Shown: positions 1 to 7,563, counted from the stretch's first letter. The stretch: 64,000 bases of DNA from Pseudomonas campi (GCF_013200955.2 NZ_CP053697.2:744001-808000); one strand, 5' to 3'. Notes: generated by a model not told the origin, from the letters alone. A program made the numbers and translations.

Positions 1-153
1 GAATACGGCGCCGGTATCCATGCCCGTCTTGCCGAGGATTTCCGGGTTGACGAAGAGGATGTAGGCCATGGTCAGGAAGGTGGTCAGACCCGCCAGGATC
101 TCGGTTCGCACCGTGGTGTTGTGTGCCTTGAGTTGGAACAGCTTTTCCAGCAT
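1..153 (-). CDS. NCS2 family purine/xanthine permease (AzgA-like), N-terminal fragment
   Basis: Only the first 51 codons are inside the window; the gene runs off the left edge. The visible N-terminus (MLEKLFQLKAHNTTVRTEIL, then a hydrophobic stretch ending in a YILFVNPEILG motif) is the start characteristic of AzgA-type NCS2 transporters for adenine, guanine or hypoxanthine. These are inner-membrane proton symporters. I chose the ATG at 153 because GGGAG sits five bases before it; an upstream in-frame ATG at 165 overlaps that ribosome site. Substrate cannot be decided from this fragment. The 184 bases between this start and the DJ-1-like gene hold both promoters, with nothing distinctive recognised. 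Confidence 0.85.
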   Translation of the reverse strand, partial: MLEKLFQLKAHNTTVRTEILAGLTTFLTMAYILFVNPEILGKTGMDTGAVF

Positions 154-307
154 GTTGGCTCCCATGAACGCTGCGTGAGTAAGGTGCGGACTGCGCGAAA
201 GCAAAGCACAAAGGCCGCTGGTCGGGGTCAATCGACAGCAGATTTCGGGCCAGATCCGGAAAAGCCGCGCACTATACCAGCTCACCCCCGAGCGGTGAAT
301 TTATGAC

Positions 308-334
308 CGGACGGACAGCATCGGTTGCCGTCCG
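308..334 (+). promoter_or_regulatory. Leader hairpin directly before the DJ-1-like gene
   Basis: CGGACGG (308-314) pairs perfectly with CCGTCCG (328-334), two bases before the ribosome site AAGGAG. It could modulate translation or mRNA stability. Seen directly; function is inferred. Confidence 0.4.
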
Positions 335-349
335 CCAAGGAGAACAGCC

Positions 350-904
350 ATGACAACCCGCGCCCTGATCGCCGTCGCCGACGGTGTGGAAGACATTGAA
401 ACCGTGACCCTGATCGACGTGCTGCGCCGCGCGGAGGTCGAAGTGGTGGTGGCGAGCATCGAGAACCGGCGCATGTTCACCTGCGCCCGTGGCTCGCGGA
501 TGACCGCCGACGCCATGCTGATCGACGTGCTGGCGCAGGACTTCGACCTGATCGCCCTGCCCGGTGGCATGCCCGGCGCCCAGCACCTGGCCGACCACCT
601 GCCGCTGGCCGAGAAGGTCCAGGCCCAGGCCAAGGCCGGCAAGCTGTTCGCCGCCATCTGCGCCGCTCCGGCCCTGGCTTTACAGGGCTACGGCGTGCTC
701 AAACAACGGCGGATGACCTGCTACCCGGCGTTCAGTGACCGCCTGTCGGGCTGCACCTTCGTCGACCAACCGGTAGTGGTCGACGGCAACTGCATCACCA
801 GCCAGGGCCCAGGCACGGCGCTGGAGTTCGCCCTGACCCTGGTCGAGCAGCTTGCTGGTAAAGCTGCGCGCAAGGCGGTGGCCGAGGCGATGCTGGTGCC
901 TTGA
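350..904 (+). CDS. DJ-1/PfpI family protein (YajL/ThiJ-like, putative glyoxalase III / protein deglycase)
   Basis: This 184-residue protein covers one complete DJ-1/PfpI domain, the normal size for YajL-type proteins. The nucleophile elbow AAICAAPA places the reactive cysteine at residue 104, and the conserved acidic residue lies in DGVEDIE near residues 11-17. Family members act on methylglyoxal or its adducts, or as redox-sensing chaperones; which applies cannot be told from sequence. The start is clear: ATG preceded by AAGGAG at normal spacing. It stands alone between a divergent permease and a convergent MFS gene. Confidence 0.9.
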   Translation: MTTRALIAVADGVEDIETVTLIDVLRRAEVEVVVASIENRRMFTCARGSRMTADAMLIDVLAQDFDLIALPGGMPGAQHLADHLPLAEKVQAQAKAGKLFAAICAAPALALQGYGVLKQRRMTCYPAFSDRLSGCTFVDQPVVVDGNCITSQGPGTALEFALTLVEQLAGKAARKAVAEAMLVP

Positions 905-910
905 ACGAGT

Positions 911-988
911 GGTGGATAAGCAGAGCGTTATCCACCCTACAAAGTTTCCGCTCCGGGTAGGGTGGAAAACTGCGAAGCAATTTCCACC
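911..988. repeat. Extragenic palindrome pair, GTGGATAA...TTATCCACC family
   Basis: Two palindromes face each other: GTGGATAA-GCAGAGCG-TTATCCACC at 912-936 and GTGGAAAA...TTTCCACC near 962-988, joined by CTAC...GTAG. The first is repeated almost base for base near 2413 and 61255, with a looser relative at 52336. The arrangement is typical of REP/REPIN elements. Confidence 0.75.
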
Positions 989-1027
989 TCTGACGGCGCT
1001 GCTGTTGCTTGGCTCGTTAGCCGTATC

Positions 1028-2248
1028 TCAGGCTGGCGGCGTCTGGTGCAGGTGATCGCGCCGCGCCAGGGTTGGGAACAATTTGATCCAGGTGCCCGTC
1101 ACCAGCAGGGTGCCGACCCCGCCGAGCAGCACCGCCGGCACTGTACCGAACCAATGCGCGGTGACGCCGGACTCGAACTCGCCGAGCTGGTTCGAGGCGC
1201 CGATGAATAAGCCATTCACCGCACTGACCCGGCCGCGCATGGCGTCCGGGGTGTCCAGCTGCACCAGGGCGCCGCGAATGACCATGCTGATCATGTCCGC
1301 CGCGCCCAGCACCACCAGTACCGCCATGCTGAACCAGAACGAGGTGGACATGCCGAAGGCGATGGTCGCCACGCCGAACACCGCTACCGAGCTGAACATG
1401 ATCGGCCCGGTACGCCGTTCGATCGGGAAGCGCGCCAGCCACAGCGACATCAGCAGCGCGCCGACCGCCGGGGCCGAGCGCAGCAGGCCGAGACCCCAGG
1501 GCCCGGTGAGCAGGATGTCCTTGGCGAACACCGGCAGCAGGGCGGTGGCGCCGCCGAGCAGCACGGCGAACAGATCGAGAGAGATCGAGCCGAGCACATC
1601 CGGCTTGCTGCGGATGAAGCGGATGCCGGCCAGCAGGCTGTCCAGAGTAGCCGGCTCCTTGCGCAGTACCTGGCCGGTGGCGCTGAGGCCGAGCATCAGG
1701 CTGCAAGCCAGCACATAGAGCAGCACGGTGGGGCCATACACCCACTGCGCGCCGAAGGCGTAGAGCAGGCCGCCGAGGGCCGGAGCGATGATGGTCGCCG
1801 CCTGCATGGCCGAGGCCGAGGCGGCCACGGCCCGCGGGAACAGCTCGACCGGCACCACATTGGGCAGCAACGCCTGGGTCGCCGGCATCTCGAAGGTGCG
1901 CGCCAGGCCGAGCAGGAAGGCCAGGGCGAAGATCAGCTCGCGACTGATGCTGTCGGTGCCGCTGCCCAGCAACAGCGCCACGGCCACCAAGGCCTGCACG
2001 GCCTGGCAGGCGGCGGCGATCTTACGCCGCTCGAAGCGGTCGGCGACATGCCCGGCATGCAGCATGAACAGCAGGCGCGGGAGGAATTCGGCGAGGCCGA
2101 CCAGGCCCAGGTCGAGCACGCTGCCGGTCAGCTGGTAGAGGTGCCAGCCGATGGCCACGGTGAGCATCTGGAAGCCACTGGCGGTAAATACGCGGGCCAG
2201 CCAGAAGGCCATGAACGGCTTGTGCCGGCGCAGCAGGAGTTCGGACAT
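1028..2248 (-). CDS. MFS transporter (EntS-like, MFS_3 group)
   Basis: A 406-residue integral membrane protein with about twelve hydrophobic segments, the standard size for a single-unit major facilitator. The loop after the second helix carries the MFS signature GHVADRFERRK (residues 66-76). Overall resemblance is to the EntS-like exporters, which often move siderophores or drugs, but no siderophore genes are nearby, so the substrate is unknown. The gene is convergent with the DJ-1-like gene and separated from the metal island by about 350 bases packed with palindromic repeats (2411-2591). Confidence 0.85.
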   Translation of the reverse strand: MSELLLRRHKPFMAFWLARVFTASGFQMLTVAIGWHLYQLTGSVLDLGLVGLAEFLPRLLFMLHAGHVADRFERRKIAAACQAVQALVAVALLLGSGTDSISRELIFALAFLLGLARTFEMPATQALLPNVVPVELFPRAVAASASAMQAATIIAPALGGLLYAFGAQWVYGPTVLLYVLACSLMLGLSATGQVLRKEPATLDSLLAGIRFIRSKPDVLGSISLDLFAVLLGGATALLPVFAKDILLTGPWGLGLLRSAPAVGALLMSLWLARFPIERRTGPIMFSSVAVFGVATIAFGMSTSFWFSMAVLVVLGAADMISMVIRGALVQLDTPDAMRGRVSAVNGLFIGASNQLGEFESGVTAHWFGTVPAVLLGGVGTLLVTGTWIKLFPTLARRDHLHQTPPA

Positions 2249-2410
2249 GACAGGTGGATGCTTAGGCGGCTAACGAGGTTTGCCAGCCTAGCATGGCTGA
2301 CCGCCGCCACCGTTGCCATTGGCGAACGCAGTGTTCGCCAAGCGCGGGGTTGGCGTCTGCAGTTTGTCGGCTGGGTTGAGCGCTGCAGGCCTCCTGCGGG
2401 GGCGATGAAA

Positions 2411-2438
2411 GGGTGGATAAGCAGAGCGTTATCCACCC
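2411..2438. repeat. Extragenic palindrome, GTGGATAA family
   Basis: GTGGATAAGCAGAGCGTTAT followed by CCACCC; same 25-base core as at 912 and, inverted, at 61255. Confidence 0.75.
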
Positions 2439-2449
2439 GGCCTGATCCT

Positions 2450-2515
2450 GTAGGAGCCAGCTTGCTGGCGATGCGCAGACAGCGTCCAGCTGATCGCCAG
2501 CAAGCTGGCTCCTAC
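2450..2515. repeat. REP pair, GTAGGAGCCAGC variant
   Basis: GTAGGAGCCAGCTTGCTGGC at 2450 is mirrored by its complement ending GGCTCCTAC at 2515. Relative of the GTAGGAGCGAGC copies at 32015, 38014 and 40880, with paired changes that keep the stem. Confidence 0.8.
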
Positions 2516-2540
2516 AAAAGCTTGTGCGGAATAACAGCAG

Positions 2541-2591
2541 GTAGGGCGGGTGAAACCCGCGTGGCGAGCGCGCGGGTTGCCCCCGCCCTAC
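2541..2591. repeat. Extragenic palindrome, GTAGGGCGGGTGAAACCCGC family
   Basis: GTAGGGCGGGTGAAACCCGC at 2541 is mirrored by GCGGGTTGCCCCCGCCCTAC ending at 2591. It lies 8 bases past the merR stop codon and could act as its terminator or as a mRNA 3' stabiliser. Confidence 0.7.
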
Positions 2592-2599
2592 GAGGTCGC

Positions 2600-3010
2600 T
2601 CAGGCGCAGCAGTCGCGGCTGTCCAGGGCTTCCAGCAGGCGGCAGTGTTCGGCATGTCCGCTCTGGCAACCGGCGATCTTGTTCAACTCGGCCTGCATGT
2701 TCTGCAGGTCGCGGATGCGCGCCTCGATGGTGTCCAGGTGTTCGCGCACCATCTGGTCGGCACTGGCGCAGGGGCTTTCGGGATGGGCGGCGAGATCCAG
2801 CAGGCTGCGGATTTCCTCCAGGCTGAAGCCCAGTTCGCGGCCGCGGCGGATAAAGCGCAGGCGGCGCACGTCCATCGCCTGATAGTGGCGATAGCCGGCG
2901 GCGCTGCGCTGTGGTGCCGGGAGGAGGCCGGAGCGCTCGTAGAAGCGGATGGTCTCCAGATTGACGCCGCTCTCGCGGCTGAGCACGCCGATGGTAAGGG
3001 GTTTACTCAT
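2600..3010 (-). CDS. MerR family heavy-metal regulator (ZntR/CadR/PbrR-like)
   Basis: A 136-residue activator with an N-terminal winged helix (TIGVLSRESGVNLETIRFYE, residues 6-25), a dimerisation coiled coil (about 82-112) and a cysteine-rich metal loop. Cys81, Cys115 and Cys123 fall where ZntR, CadR and PbrR bind Zn, Cd or Pb; two further cysteines (134, 135) lie at the C-terminus. It is divergent from a CDF transporter, and a promoter with the long 19-base spacer diagnostic of MerR control lies in the 75-base gap. Metal specificity cannot be fixed by eye; a soft divalent metal is most likely. Confidence 0.9.
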   Translation of the reverse strand: MSKPLTIGVLSRESGVNLETIRFYERSGLLPAPQRSAAGYRHYQAMDVRRLRFIRRGRELGFSLEEIRSLLDLAAHPESPCASADQMVREHLDTIEARIRDLQNMQAELNKIAGCQSGHAEHCRLLEALDSRDCCA

Positions 3011-3025
3011 GCTTGACTCCGCTGC

Positions 3026-3056
3026 TTGACCCTGTAGTCGCTACAGGCTTTAGCCT
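3026..3056 (+). promoter_or_regulatory. MerR-type promoter/operator for the CDF transporter
   Basis: The -35 TTGACC (3026-3031) and -10 TAGCCT (3051-3056) are 19 bases apart, and the spacer contains the dyad CTGTAGTCGCTACAG. Over-long spacers with a central dyad are the hallmark of promoters untwisted by MerR proteins. Confidence 0.85.
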
Positions 3057-3085
3057 AGTCTGCACCTGGACCAAGGAGATGCCAA

Positions 3086-3709
3086 ATGGGTGCTCATTGC
3101 TGCAATCACGAACAAGAAGCCAGCCGCTCGCGGCGCTACCGCAAGATCCTGTGGCTGGCGCTGGTGGTCAACTTCACCATGTTCGCCGTGGAGATCGGCG
3201 CCGGCCTGCGCGCTGGCTCGGTGTCGCTGCTGGCTGACTCGCTGGACTTCCTCGGCGATGCCGGCAACTACGCCATCAGTCTGTGGGTGCTCGGCCTCGG
3301 TGTGGTGCTGCGCGCCCGCGCCGCGCAGTTCAAAGCGTTGAGCATGCTGCTGTTCGGCCTTGGGGTCTTGGCGGCGGCAGTTTGGCAACTGCTGCAGGGC
3401 GAGGTGCCGAATGCGCCGACCATGGGCGTAGTCGGTAGTCTGGCGCTGCTGGCCAATGTCGGGGTGGCGGCGCTGCTGTACGCCTACCGCGAGGGGGACA
3501 GCAACATGCGCAGCGTCTGGCTGTGCACGCGCAACGATGCCCTGGGCAACCTGGCCGTGCTGCTCGCCGCCCTCGGGGTGTTCGGTACGGGGAGTGCCTG
3601 GCCGGATCTGCTGGTGGCAGTGATCATGGCCAGCCTGGCGATTTCCGCGGCGATCCAGGTACTGCGCCAGGCGCGCGGCGAGTTGGCGGAGGCGGCCGAG
3701 CATGCGTAA
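3086..3709 (+). CDS. CDF family cation transporter (short form)
   Basis: A 207-residue inner-membrane protein with about six helices and a short Cys/His N-terminus (MGAHCCNHEQ). The helix-2 metal site appears as D51/D54/D58 in LLADSLDFLGDAG. In helix 5 the usual HxxxD is replaced by N150-D151...N155 (RNDALGNL), and the cytoplasmic C-terminal domain of ZitB/FieF is absent. This marks a distinct short CDF subgroup. Control by the divergent MerR protein and overlap with a DUF3703 gene indicate metal efflux. The metal and the direction of transport are inferred. Confidence 0.85.
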   Translation: MGAHCCNHEQEASRSRRYRKILWLALVVNFTMFAVEIGAGLRAGSVSLLADSLDFLGDAGNYAISLWVLGLGVVLRARAAQFKALSMLLFGLGVLAAAVWQLLQGEVPNAPTMGVVGSLALLANVGVAALLYAYREGDSNMRSVWLCTRNDALGNLAVLLAALGVFGTGSAWPDLLVAVIMASLAISAAIQVLRQARGELAEAAEHA

Positions 3710-4037
3710 CGAACTGCGTGAGGCCATGCTGCAGGCCTTTGCCGAAGCCCGTGGCGCCCTGCAGGCGGGCGATCTGCAGGCTGCCTTCGTCAGCCTGGAG
3801 CGCGCGCATATCCTCAGCCAGCGCAGGCCACTGTGGCATGCGCAGTCGCACTGGCTGATGCTGCGCGCCGGCTGGCAGGCAGATGACTGGCGCGAGGTGG
3901 CGGGGCAGCTACCGCGCATCGTTGCTGCGCTGCTGTTCTCGCGGATCTGGGTGCCGCTGGGTAACAGCGGCAGGGCGCGGGTCAGTGCATTCCAGCCGAT
4001 GCCGTTGCCGGAGGAACTGCGCCGGTTGCTGGAGTAG
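3702..4037 (+). CDS. DUF3703 domain protein linked to the CDF transporter
   Basis: A 111-residue soluble protein, mostly helical, matching DUF3703 along its length. It begins 8 bases inside the 3' end of the CDF gene, so the two are translationally coupled. Proteins of this family commonly follow MerR-regulated cation transporters, but no function is established. It holds conserved His, Trp and Arg residues (RAHILSQRRPLWHAQSHW, about residues 34-51) that could bind a ligand or metal. Role in metal resistance is inferred only from the coupling. Confidence 0.75.
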   Translation: MRNELREAMLQAFAEARGALQAGDLQAAFVSLERAHILSQRRPLWHAQSHWLMLRAGWQADDWREVAGQLPRIVAALLFSRIWVPLGNSGRARVSAFQPMPLPEELRRLLE

Positions 4038-4089
4038 AGCGTGAGGATGACCCTCGGCACCGCACGGGCTCGGGTGCGCACGGCGGCCC

Positions 4090-4150
4090 GTAGCCCGGAT
4101 GTAATCCGGGACCCGGCCGCTCAGCAATTCCCGGATTGCATCCGGGCTAC
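4090..4150. repeat. REP pair, GTAGCCCGGATG...CATCCGGGCTAC
   Basis: GTAGCCCGGATGTAATCCGG at 4090 is mirrored by the complement ending ATCCGGGCTAC at 4150. Other copies: 10655, 40999 (pairs), 16640 and 60063 (single arms). Confidence 0.85.
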
Positions 4151-4157
4151 CTAGGCG

Positions 4158-4376
4158 TCAGCCGTGAATGCCGCGTGCGGCTTCGATGAAGTAGGTGATG
4201 ATCGGCTTGGCCAGGAAGGCGAACAGGCACAGGCCCAGGCCGAGGAACAGGATCGCGGTGCCCAGGCGGCCGGCCTTGGACTTCTTCGCCAGGTCCCAGA
4301 TGATGAAGGCCATGAACACCATCAGCCCGCCCACCAGTACATACATCATCAGGGCTTCGAACTGTTCGGTTTCCAT
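4158..4376 (-). CDS. DUF2788 small membrane protein
   Basis: A 72-residue protein with two predicted membrane helices (about residues 8-28 and 39-62), joined by a short positive loop (KKSKAGR). It matches DUF2788, a small family found in Pseudomonas and relatives with no assigned function. It stands alone; the REP pair lies 8 bases beyond its stop codon. The helix-loop-helix with the positive loop suggests both ends are periplasmic, but this is a prediction. Confidence 0.8.
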   Translation of the reverse strand: METEQFEALMMYVLVGGLMVFMAFIIWDLAKKSKAGRLGTAILFLGLGLCLFAFLAKPIITYFIEAARGIHG

Positions 4377-4460
4377 GGTGACCTCAACGGCAATAGCAGG
4401 GGATAGACAACGGCCGGCGATTATACGCGCGGCCCGGTGGCCTGCCAGCAGGCGTTGATC

Positions 4461-4655
4461 GGCCCACGATCTCCTGGCTGTCGGCCATGCGGCGTTAAAA
4501 ATGGCCTCGGCAAGCCGCTTGCGGCTAACGCGCGTTAGCGCGGCCCGAAGGGCGAGTGCAACGAGTCATGCTCATTTACAGCTCGTAAACTCCGCTCCCT
4601 CGGCGCTTTGACCAGCCGGAGGCTGTTACTGGCGTAGCGCCTTGCCTGGCTCTAA
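4461..4655 (-). repeat. Structured dispersed repeat, copy 1 (GAGCCAGGCAAGGCG family)
   Basis: Read on the minus strand this begins GAGCCAGGCAAGGCG, contains GCGGAGTTTACGAGCTGTAA and GCCGAGGCCA, and ends GCATGGCCGACAGCCAGGAG. The same blocks in the same order occur at 25132-25272. This copy has about 60 extra bases in the middle, including GCTAACGCGCGTTAGC. It fills the gap between the DUF2788 and Lrp-type genes. Confidence 0.7.
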
Positions 4656-4678
4656 TTCAGAAGATCGTGAATAAGTGC

Positions 4679-5158
4679 TCACTCGCGCAGATGGTTGAGC
4701 GGCAGCTCGGTGCTGGCCAGTACCGAGTCGAGCACGAAGCTGGAGCGTACGCTGGTCACGCCTTCGATGCGGGTCAGCTGGCCGAGGAGGAATTTCTGGT
4801 AGTGGTCCATGTCCGGCACCACCACCTTGAGCTGGTAGTCGGCGTCCATTCCGGTGACCAGGCTGCACTCCAGCACTTCCGGGCACTGGCGGATCACCGC
4901 CTGGAAGTGCTCGAAGCGCTCGGGGGTGTGCCGATCCATGCCGATCAGGACGAAGGCGGTCAGGCTCAGGCCGAGCTTCTTGCGATCGAGCAGGGCCACC
5001 TGGCGGATGATGTAGCCGTCGTCTTCCAGCTGCTTGACCCGCCGTGAACAGGGCGAAGGTGACAGGCCGATGCGTTCGGCCAGTTCCTGATTGGAGATGC
5101 GCGCGTCGCGCTGCAATTCGGCGAGGATGCGCAGGTCGTAGCGATCGAGCTTGTTCAT
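4679..5158 (-). CDS. Lrp/AsnC family transcriptional regulator
   Basis: A 159-residue regulator of normal length: N-terminal helix-turn-helix (LDRYDLRILAELQRDARISN onward, residues 4-50, recognition helix near SPSPCSRRVKQLE) and a C-terminal RAM ligand/oligomerisation domain (about 65-150). Start chosen at the family-typical MNKLDR; twelve more in-frame codons upstream lack family similarity. Lrp-type proteins sense amino acids. No amino-acid gene is adjacent, so the effector is unknown. Paired sites about 25-70 bases upstream suggest autoregulation. Confidence 0.88.
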   Translation of the reverse strand: MNKLDRYDLRILAELQRDARISNQELAERIGLSPSPCSRRVKQLEDDGYIIRQVALLDRKKLGLSLTAFVLIGMDRHTPERFEHFQAVIRQCPEVLECSLVTGMDADYQLKVVVPDMDHYQKFLLGQLTRIEGVTSVRSSFVLDSVLASTELPLNHLRE

Positions 5159-5180
5159 TATTGGGCTTCTATGTGTTCGG

Positions 5181-5229
5181 ATTGCGCTGATCAATCTATC
5201 AGTGGTTTAAAATTGCGCAACTAATCTAT
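5181..5229. promoter_or_regulatory. Paired direct repeats upstream of the Lrp-type gene
   Basis: ATTGCGC-N5-AATCTAT at 5181-5199 recurs as ATTGCGC-N4-AATCTAT at 5212-5229, 31 bases on (about three helical turns), in an AT-rich stretch. This fits phased Lrp-type operator sites. Seen directly; the binding protein is inferred. Confidence 0.5.
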
Positions 5230-5289
5230 TCGTGAGCAATATTCGCAATCCTTAGTCGCTCTGGCTTGGTTAAGCTTTCCCACAGTTTC

Positions 5290-5466
5290 ATGGCCCGGAC
5301 GTTGAAGTCCACCCGCCACGCCCAATCAGGTGTCGCGGTGCCGGCGGTCCTACCGGATCGCGCAGGCTCCCGGGTCCGCACCGCCCAACCAGGCGGGCGA
5401 GGAAAGCGGCGACACCATCGCCTGTGCCGGACATGAAAAAGGGGAGGCCATGTGCCTCCCCTTTTT
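5290..5466 (+). ncRNA. Candidate structured RNA ending at a strong terminator
   Basis: No gene fits 5230-5494. Several stems can form: GGAC(GTTGAA)GTCC near 5297; GGTGTCGC (5329-5336) with GCGACACC (5409-5416); nested GGTGC (5337-5341) with GCACC (5378-5382); and GGCGA(CACCA)TCGCC near 5409. The last competes with the 5329/5409 pairing. The stretch runs straight into the terminator at 5436-5466. Five GGA triplets are present. No known RNA family was recognised. Confidence 0.35.
5436..5466. terminator. Bidirectional rho-independent terminator
   Basis: AAAAAGGGGAGGC pairs with GCCTCCCCTTTTT across a short loop, giving U-tracts on both strands. It can end the candidate RNA on the plus strand and the MAPEG gene on the minus strand. 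Confidence 0.85.
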
Positions 5467-5494
5467 CTTGCCTGTGATTTGTCTGTGCCAGACG

Positions 5495-5920
5495 TCAGAG
5501 CAGGTCACTCAAACCGAGCAGCCACCAGGCCAGGATCAGCAGTTGCACCAGGAAGCCGGCGAAGCGCAGCCAGACGAACAGCGCGCTGGTGCTGATCAGG
5601 TGCATGCATGACTGAAACAGCCGCGCACCGAGCAACACACAGGCCAGCGGATCGGTCAGCGCGGTCTGCCCGCTGGCGATGGCGTAGAGCAACACGGCTG
5701 CCAGCAATGGCAGGGTTTCCACGCAGTTGGCATGGGCGCGCACCAGGCGTTGGCCGAACTCGCTGGGCGTGTTGCTGCCATCCGCGGCGAAGGCGTTGAC
5801 CCGCATCCGGCCGCTGAATACCAGCAGGCCGCGTTGGTTGACCAGCAGGAAGACCAGCAACAGGGACCAGGCCACCAGGCCGAGCAGGGCAATCGCGCTA
5901 GGGTTCAGGGGAGCAGGCAT
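5495..5920 (-). CDS. MAPEG family membrane protein
   Basis: A 141-residue inner-membrane protein with about four helices. The MAPEG signature is clear in QRLVRAHANCVETLPL (residues 57-72), with the conserved Arg, Asn65 and Glu68 that bind glutathione in eukaryotic relatives. Bacterial MAPEG proteins are poorly characterised; some have glutathione transferase or peroxidase activity. It is monocistronic, starts with ATG at 5920 and ends about 30 bases from a strong terminator. Confidence 0.88.
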   Translation of the reverse strand: MPAPLNPSAIALLGLVAWSLLLVFLLVNQRGLLVFSGRMRVNAFAADGSNTPSEFGQRLVRAHANCVETLPLLAAVLLYAIASGQTALTDPLACVLLGARLFQSCMHLISTSALFVWLRFAGFLVQLLILAWWLLGLSDLL

Positions 5921-6175
5921 GCAGCACCTCGATATTGTTTTTAGGAGGAGTGAAGCTGCACCAGCTTAGAGTTTTTAGAGCAATTGCTCTAGTCGATTTT
6001 ACGCAAACGATGCGCGGCCTTTACCCTGGTTTTACACGGGTTCTGGGAGACTGCCCGGAGTAACTTCGGAGACCCTGGCATGCGCCGTACCCCGCTTATC
6101 CTGGCCGATATCGGCATCCTTCTGCTGCTCGGCCTGACGCCTTTGCTGCCGAGCCTGGTTCCGGCGGTCGAACCG

Positions 6176-7060
6176 TCAGTGCGGCACGACTTCGATCGGG
6201 TCGGGATGTACCAGCACCTCGGCACGCGGGAATTCGCTGCGGATCGCCCGCTCAGCCAGCTCGCACAGACGATGAGCCTCTAGCAGCGGCAGCTCACCCG
6301 GCAGCTCCAGGTGCAGCTGGACGAACCAGTGAGTGCCGGAAACCCGCGTGCGCAGGTCGTGGGCGCCAAGCACGCCGGGCACTGCGCAGGCCAGCAGGTG
6401 CATGCGCTCGGTAACCTCCACGCCCAGCTCTTCGTCCATCAGCACGGCCACCGCCTCGCGCATGATGCTCAGCGCACTCCACAGGATGTAGACGGCGATG
6501 GCCAGGCCGAACAGTGCATCCAGCTGCTGCCAACCGAAGGCGGCGAGCACCAGGGCCAGCAGGATGCTGCCGTTGAGCAGCAGGTCGGAACGGTAGTGCA
6601 GCGAGTCGGCGCGGATGGCAGTGGAGCCGGTGAGCTTGACCACATGGCTCTGGAACAGCAGCAGGCCTGCGGTCATGGCCAGCGACAGCAGCATCACCGT
6701 GATACCCAGGGCCGGCGCACCGAGAGGCTGCGGATGCTGCAGGCGCTCGACGGCTTGTACGGCAACCAATACTGCACTGGCGCCGATGAACAGCGCCTGG
6801 CCCAGGCCGGCCAGGGCTTCCGCCTTGCCGTGGCCATAGCGGTGATCGTCGTCGGCCGGGCGCAGGGCGTAGTGCACGGCAATCAGGTTGAGCAGCGAGG
6901 CGGCGCTGTCCAGCAAGGAGTCGGTGAGCCCGGCCAGCAGACTGACCGAGCCGCTCAACCACCAGGCCACGGCCTTGGCCACTGTCAGCAGCAGGGCGGT
7001 GGCCAGCGCCGCGCCGCTGGCCAGGCGCAGCAGCCGGGCGTGCTGCGGTTCGATCTTCAT
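6176..7060 (-). CDS. fieF: FieF-like CDF family divalent metal efflux transporter
   Basis: A 294-residue, full-length CDF transporter: six helices followed by a cytoplasmic domain (about 205-294). The helix-2 site D47/D51 (TDSLLD) and helix-5 site H155/D159 (HYRSD) match the E. coli FieF pattern D45/D49/H153/D157, and DHRYGHGKAE follows helix 2. This supports Zn(II)/Fe(II) export coupled to protons. The start ATG at 7060 overlaps the stop of the DinB-like gene (ATGA), so the two are coupled; together with the lipoprotein gene they form a three-gene run. Confidence 0.9.
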   Translation of the reverse strand: MKIEPQHARLLRLASGAALATALLLTVAKAVAWWLSGSVSLLAGLTDSLLDSAASLLNLIAVHYALRPADDDHRYGHGKAEALAGLGQALFIGASAVLVAVQAVERLQHPQPLGAPALGITVMLLSLAMTAGLLLFQSHVVKLTGSTAIRADSLHYRSDLLLNGSILLALVLAAFGWQQLDALFGLAIAVYILWSALSIMREAVAVLMDEELGVEVTERMHLLACAVPGVLGAHDLRTRVSGTHWFVQLHLELPGELPLLEAHRLCELAERAIRSEFPRAEVLVHPDPIEVVPH

Positions 7061-7563
7061 GGCAGTTCGGGCAGGGCGTAGATGTAGTCGAGTACCGGTG
7101 CGGCCTGGCCCATGGCCGTCAGCGCGGCGCTGATCTGGCCGCGGTGATGGGTGCCGTGGTTGACCAGGTGCGGAATGATCTCGGCCAGTGGGCGCATGTG
7201 CTGCTCGCCGGCCAAGTTGCGGTAGGCGATGGGCGCCAGCAGGTCGGCATCCTCCAGCCCTTCGAGCAGGTCGCGCCAGCCGGCCACGCCCATCTCCAGG
7301 TAGTTCTCCAGGGCGGTGCGCTCGCTGAGCACTTCGACATCCAGGCGCTCGAACGGCTGCGCCTCGAAGCGCGCCCGTGCCAGCCACAGGCGGTCGGCCA
7401 CGGCCAGGTGGTTGAGGGTGCCATGGATGCTGCCGAAGAACAGGCCGCAGGGTGCGCGGTACTGTTCTTCGCTGAGACTCGCCAGTTGTCCGCACAAGCG
7501 CATGTAAGCCCAGCCGTGGTAGGCCAGCAGACGCTGCAGGTGGTTGGCGAGTACGCGGTTCAT
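7057..7563 (-). CDS. DinB family protein (putative metal-dependent enzyme)
   Basis: A 168-residue four-helix-bundle protein of the DinB/YfiT type. Potential metal ligands are His47/His52 (GSIHGTLNHL) and the cluster HLVNHGTHHRGQ about 30 residues before the C-terminus. Relatives include bacillithiol- and mycothiol-dependent transferases; neither thiol is made by Pseudomonas, so the cofactor is open. The start overlaps the lipoprotein stop by one base (TGATG), and its own stop overlaps fieF by four. Coupling to a metal exporter may hint at a metal or thiol link. Confidence 0.85.
   Translation of the reverse strand: MNRVLANHLQRLLAYHGWAYMRLCGQLASLSEEQYRAPCGLFFGSIHGTLNHLAVADRLWLARARFEAQPFERLDVEVLSERTALENYLEMGVAGWRDLLEGLEDADLLAPIAYRNLAGEQHMRPLAEIIPHLVNHGTHHRGQISAALTAMGQAAPVLDYIYALPELP

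Noticed and set aside
5290..5440. Known riboswitch or 4.5S/6S RNA in the Lrp-MAPEG gap.
   Set aside because: Key consensus blocks (for example GGAAG-type SRP core, cobalamin or TPP boxes) are absent; kept only as an unassigned candidate.
6080..6283. Plus-strand 67-codon frame with a hydrophobic N-terminus.
   Set aside because: It overlaps the fieF-like 3' end antisense and lacks a clear ribosome site; the second half is non-descript.
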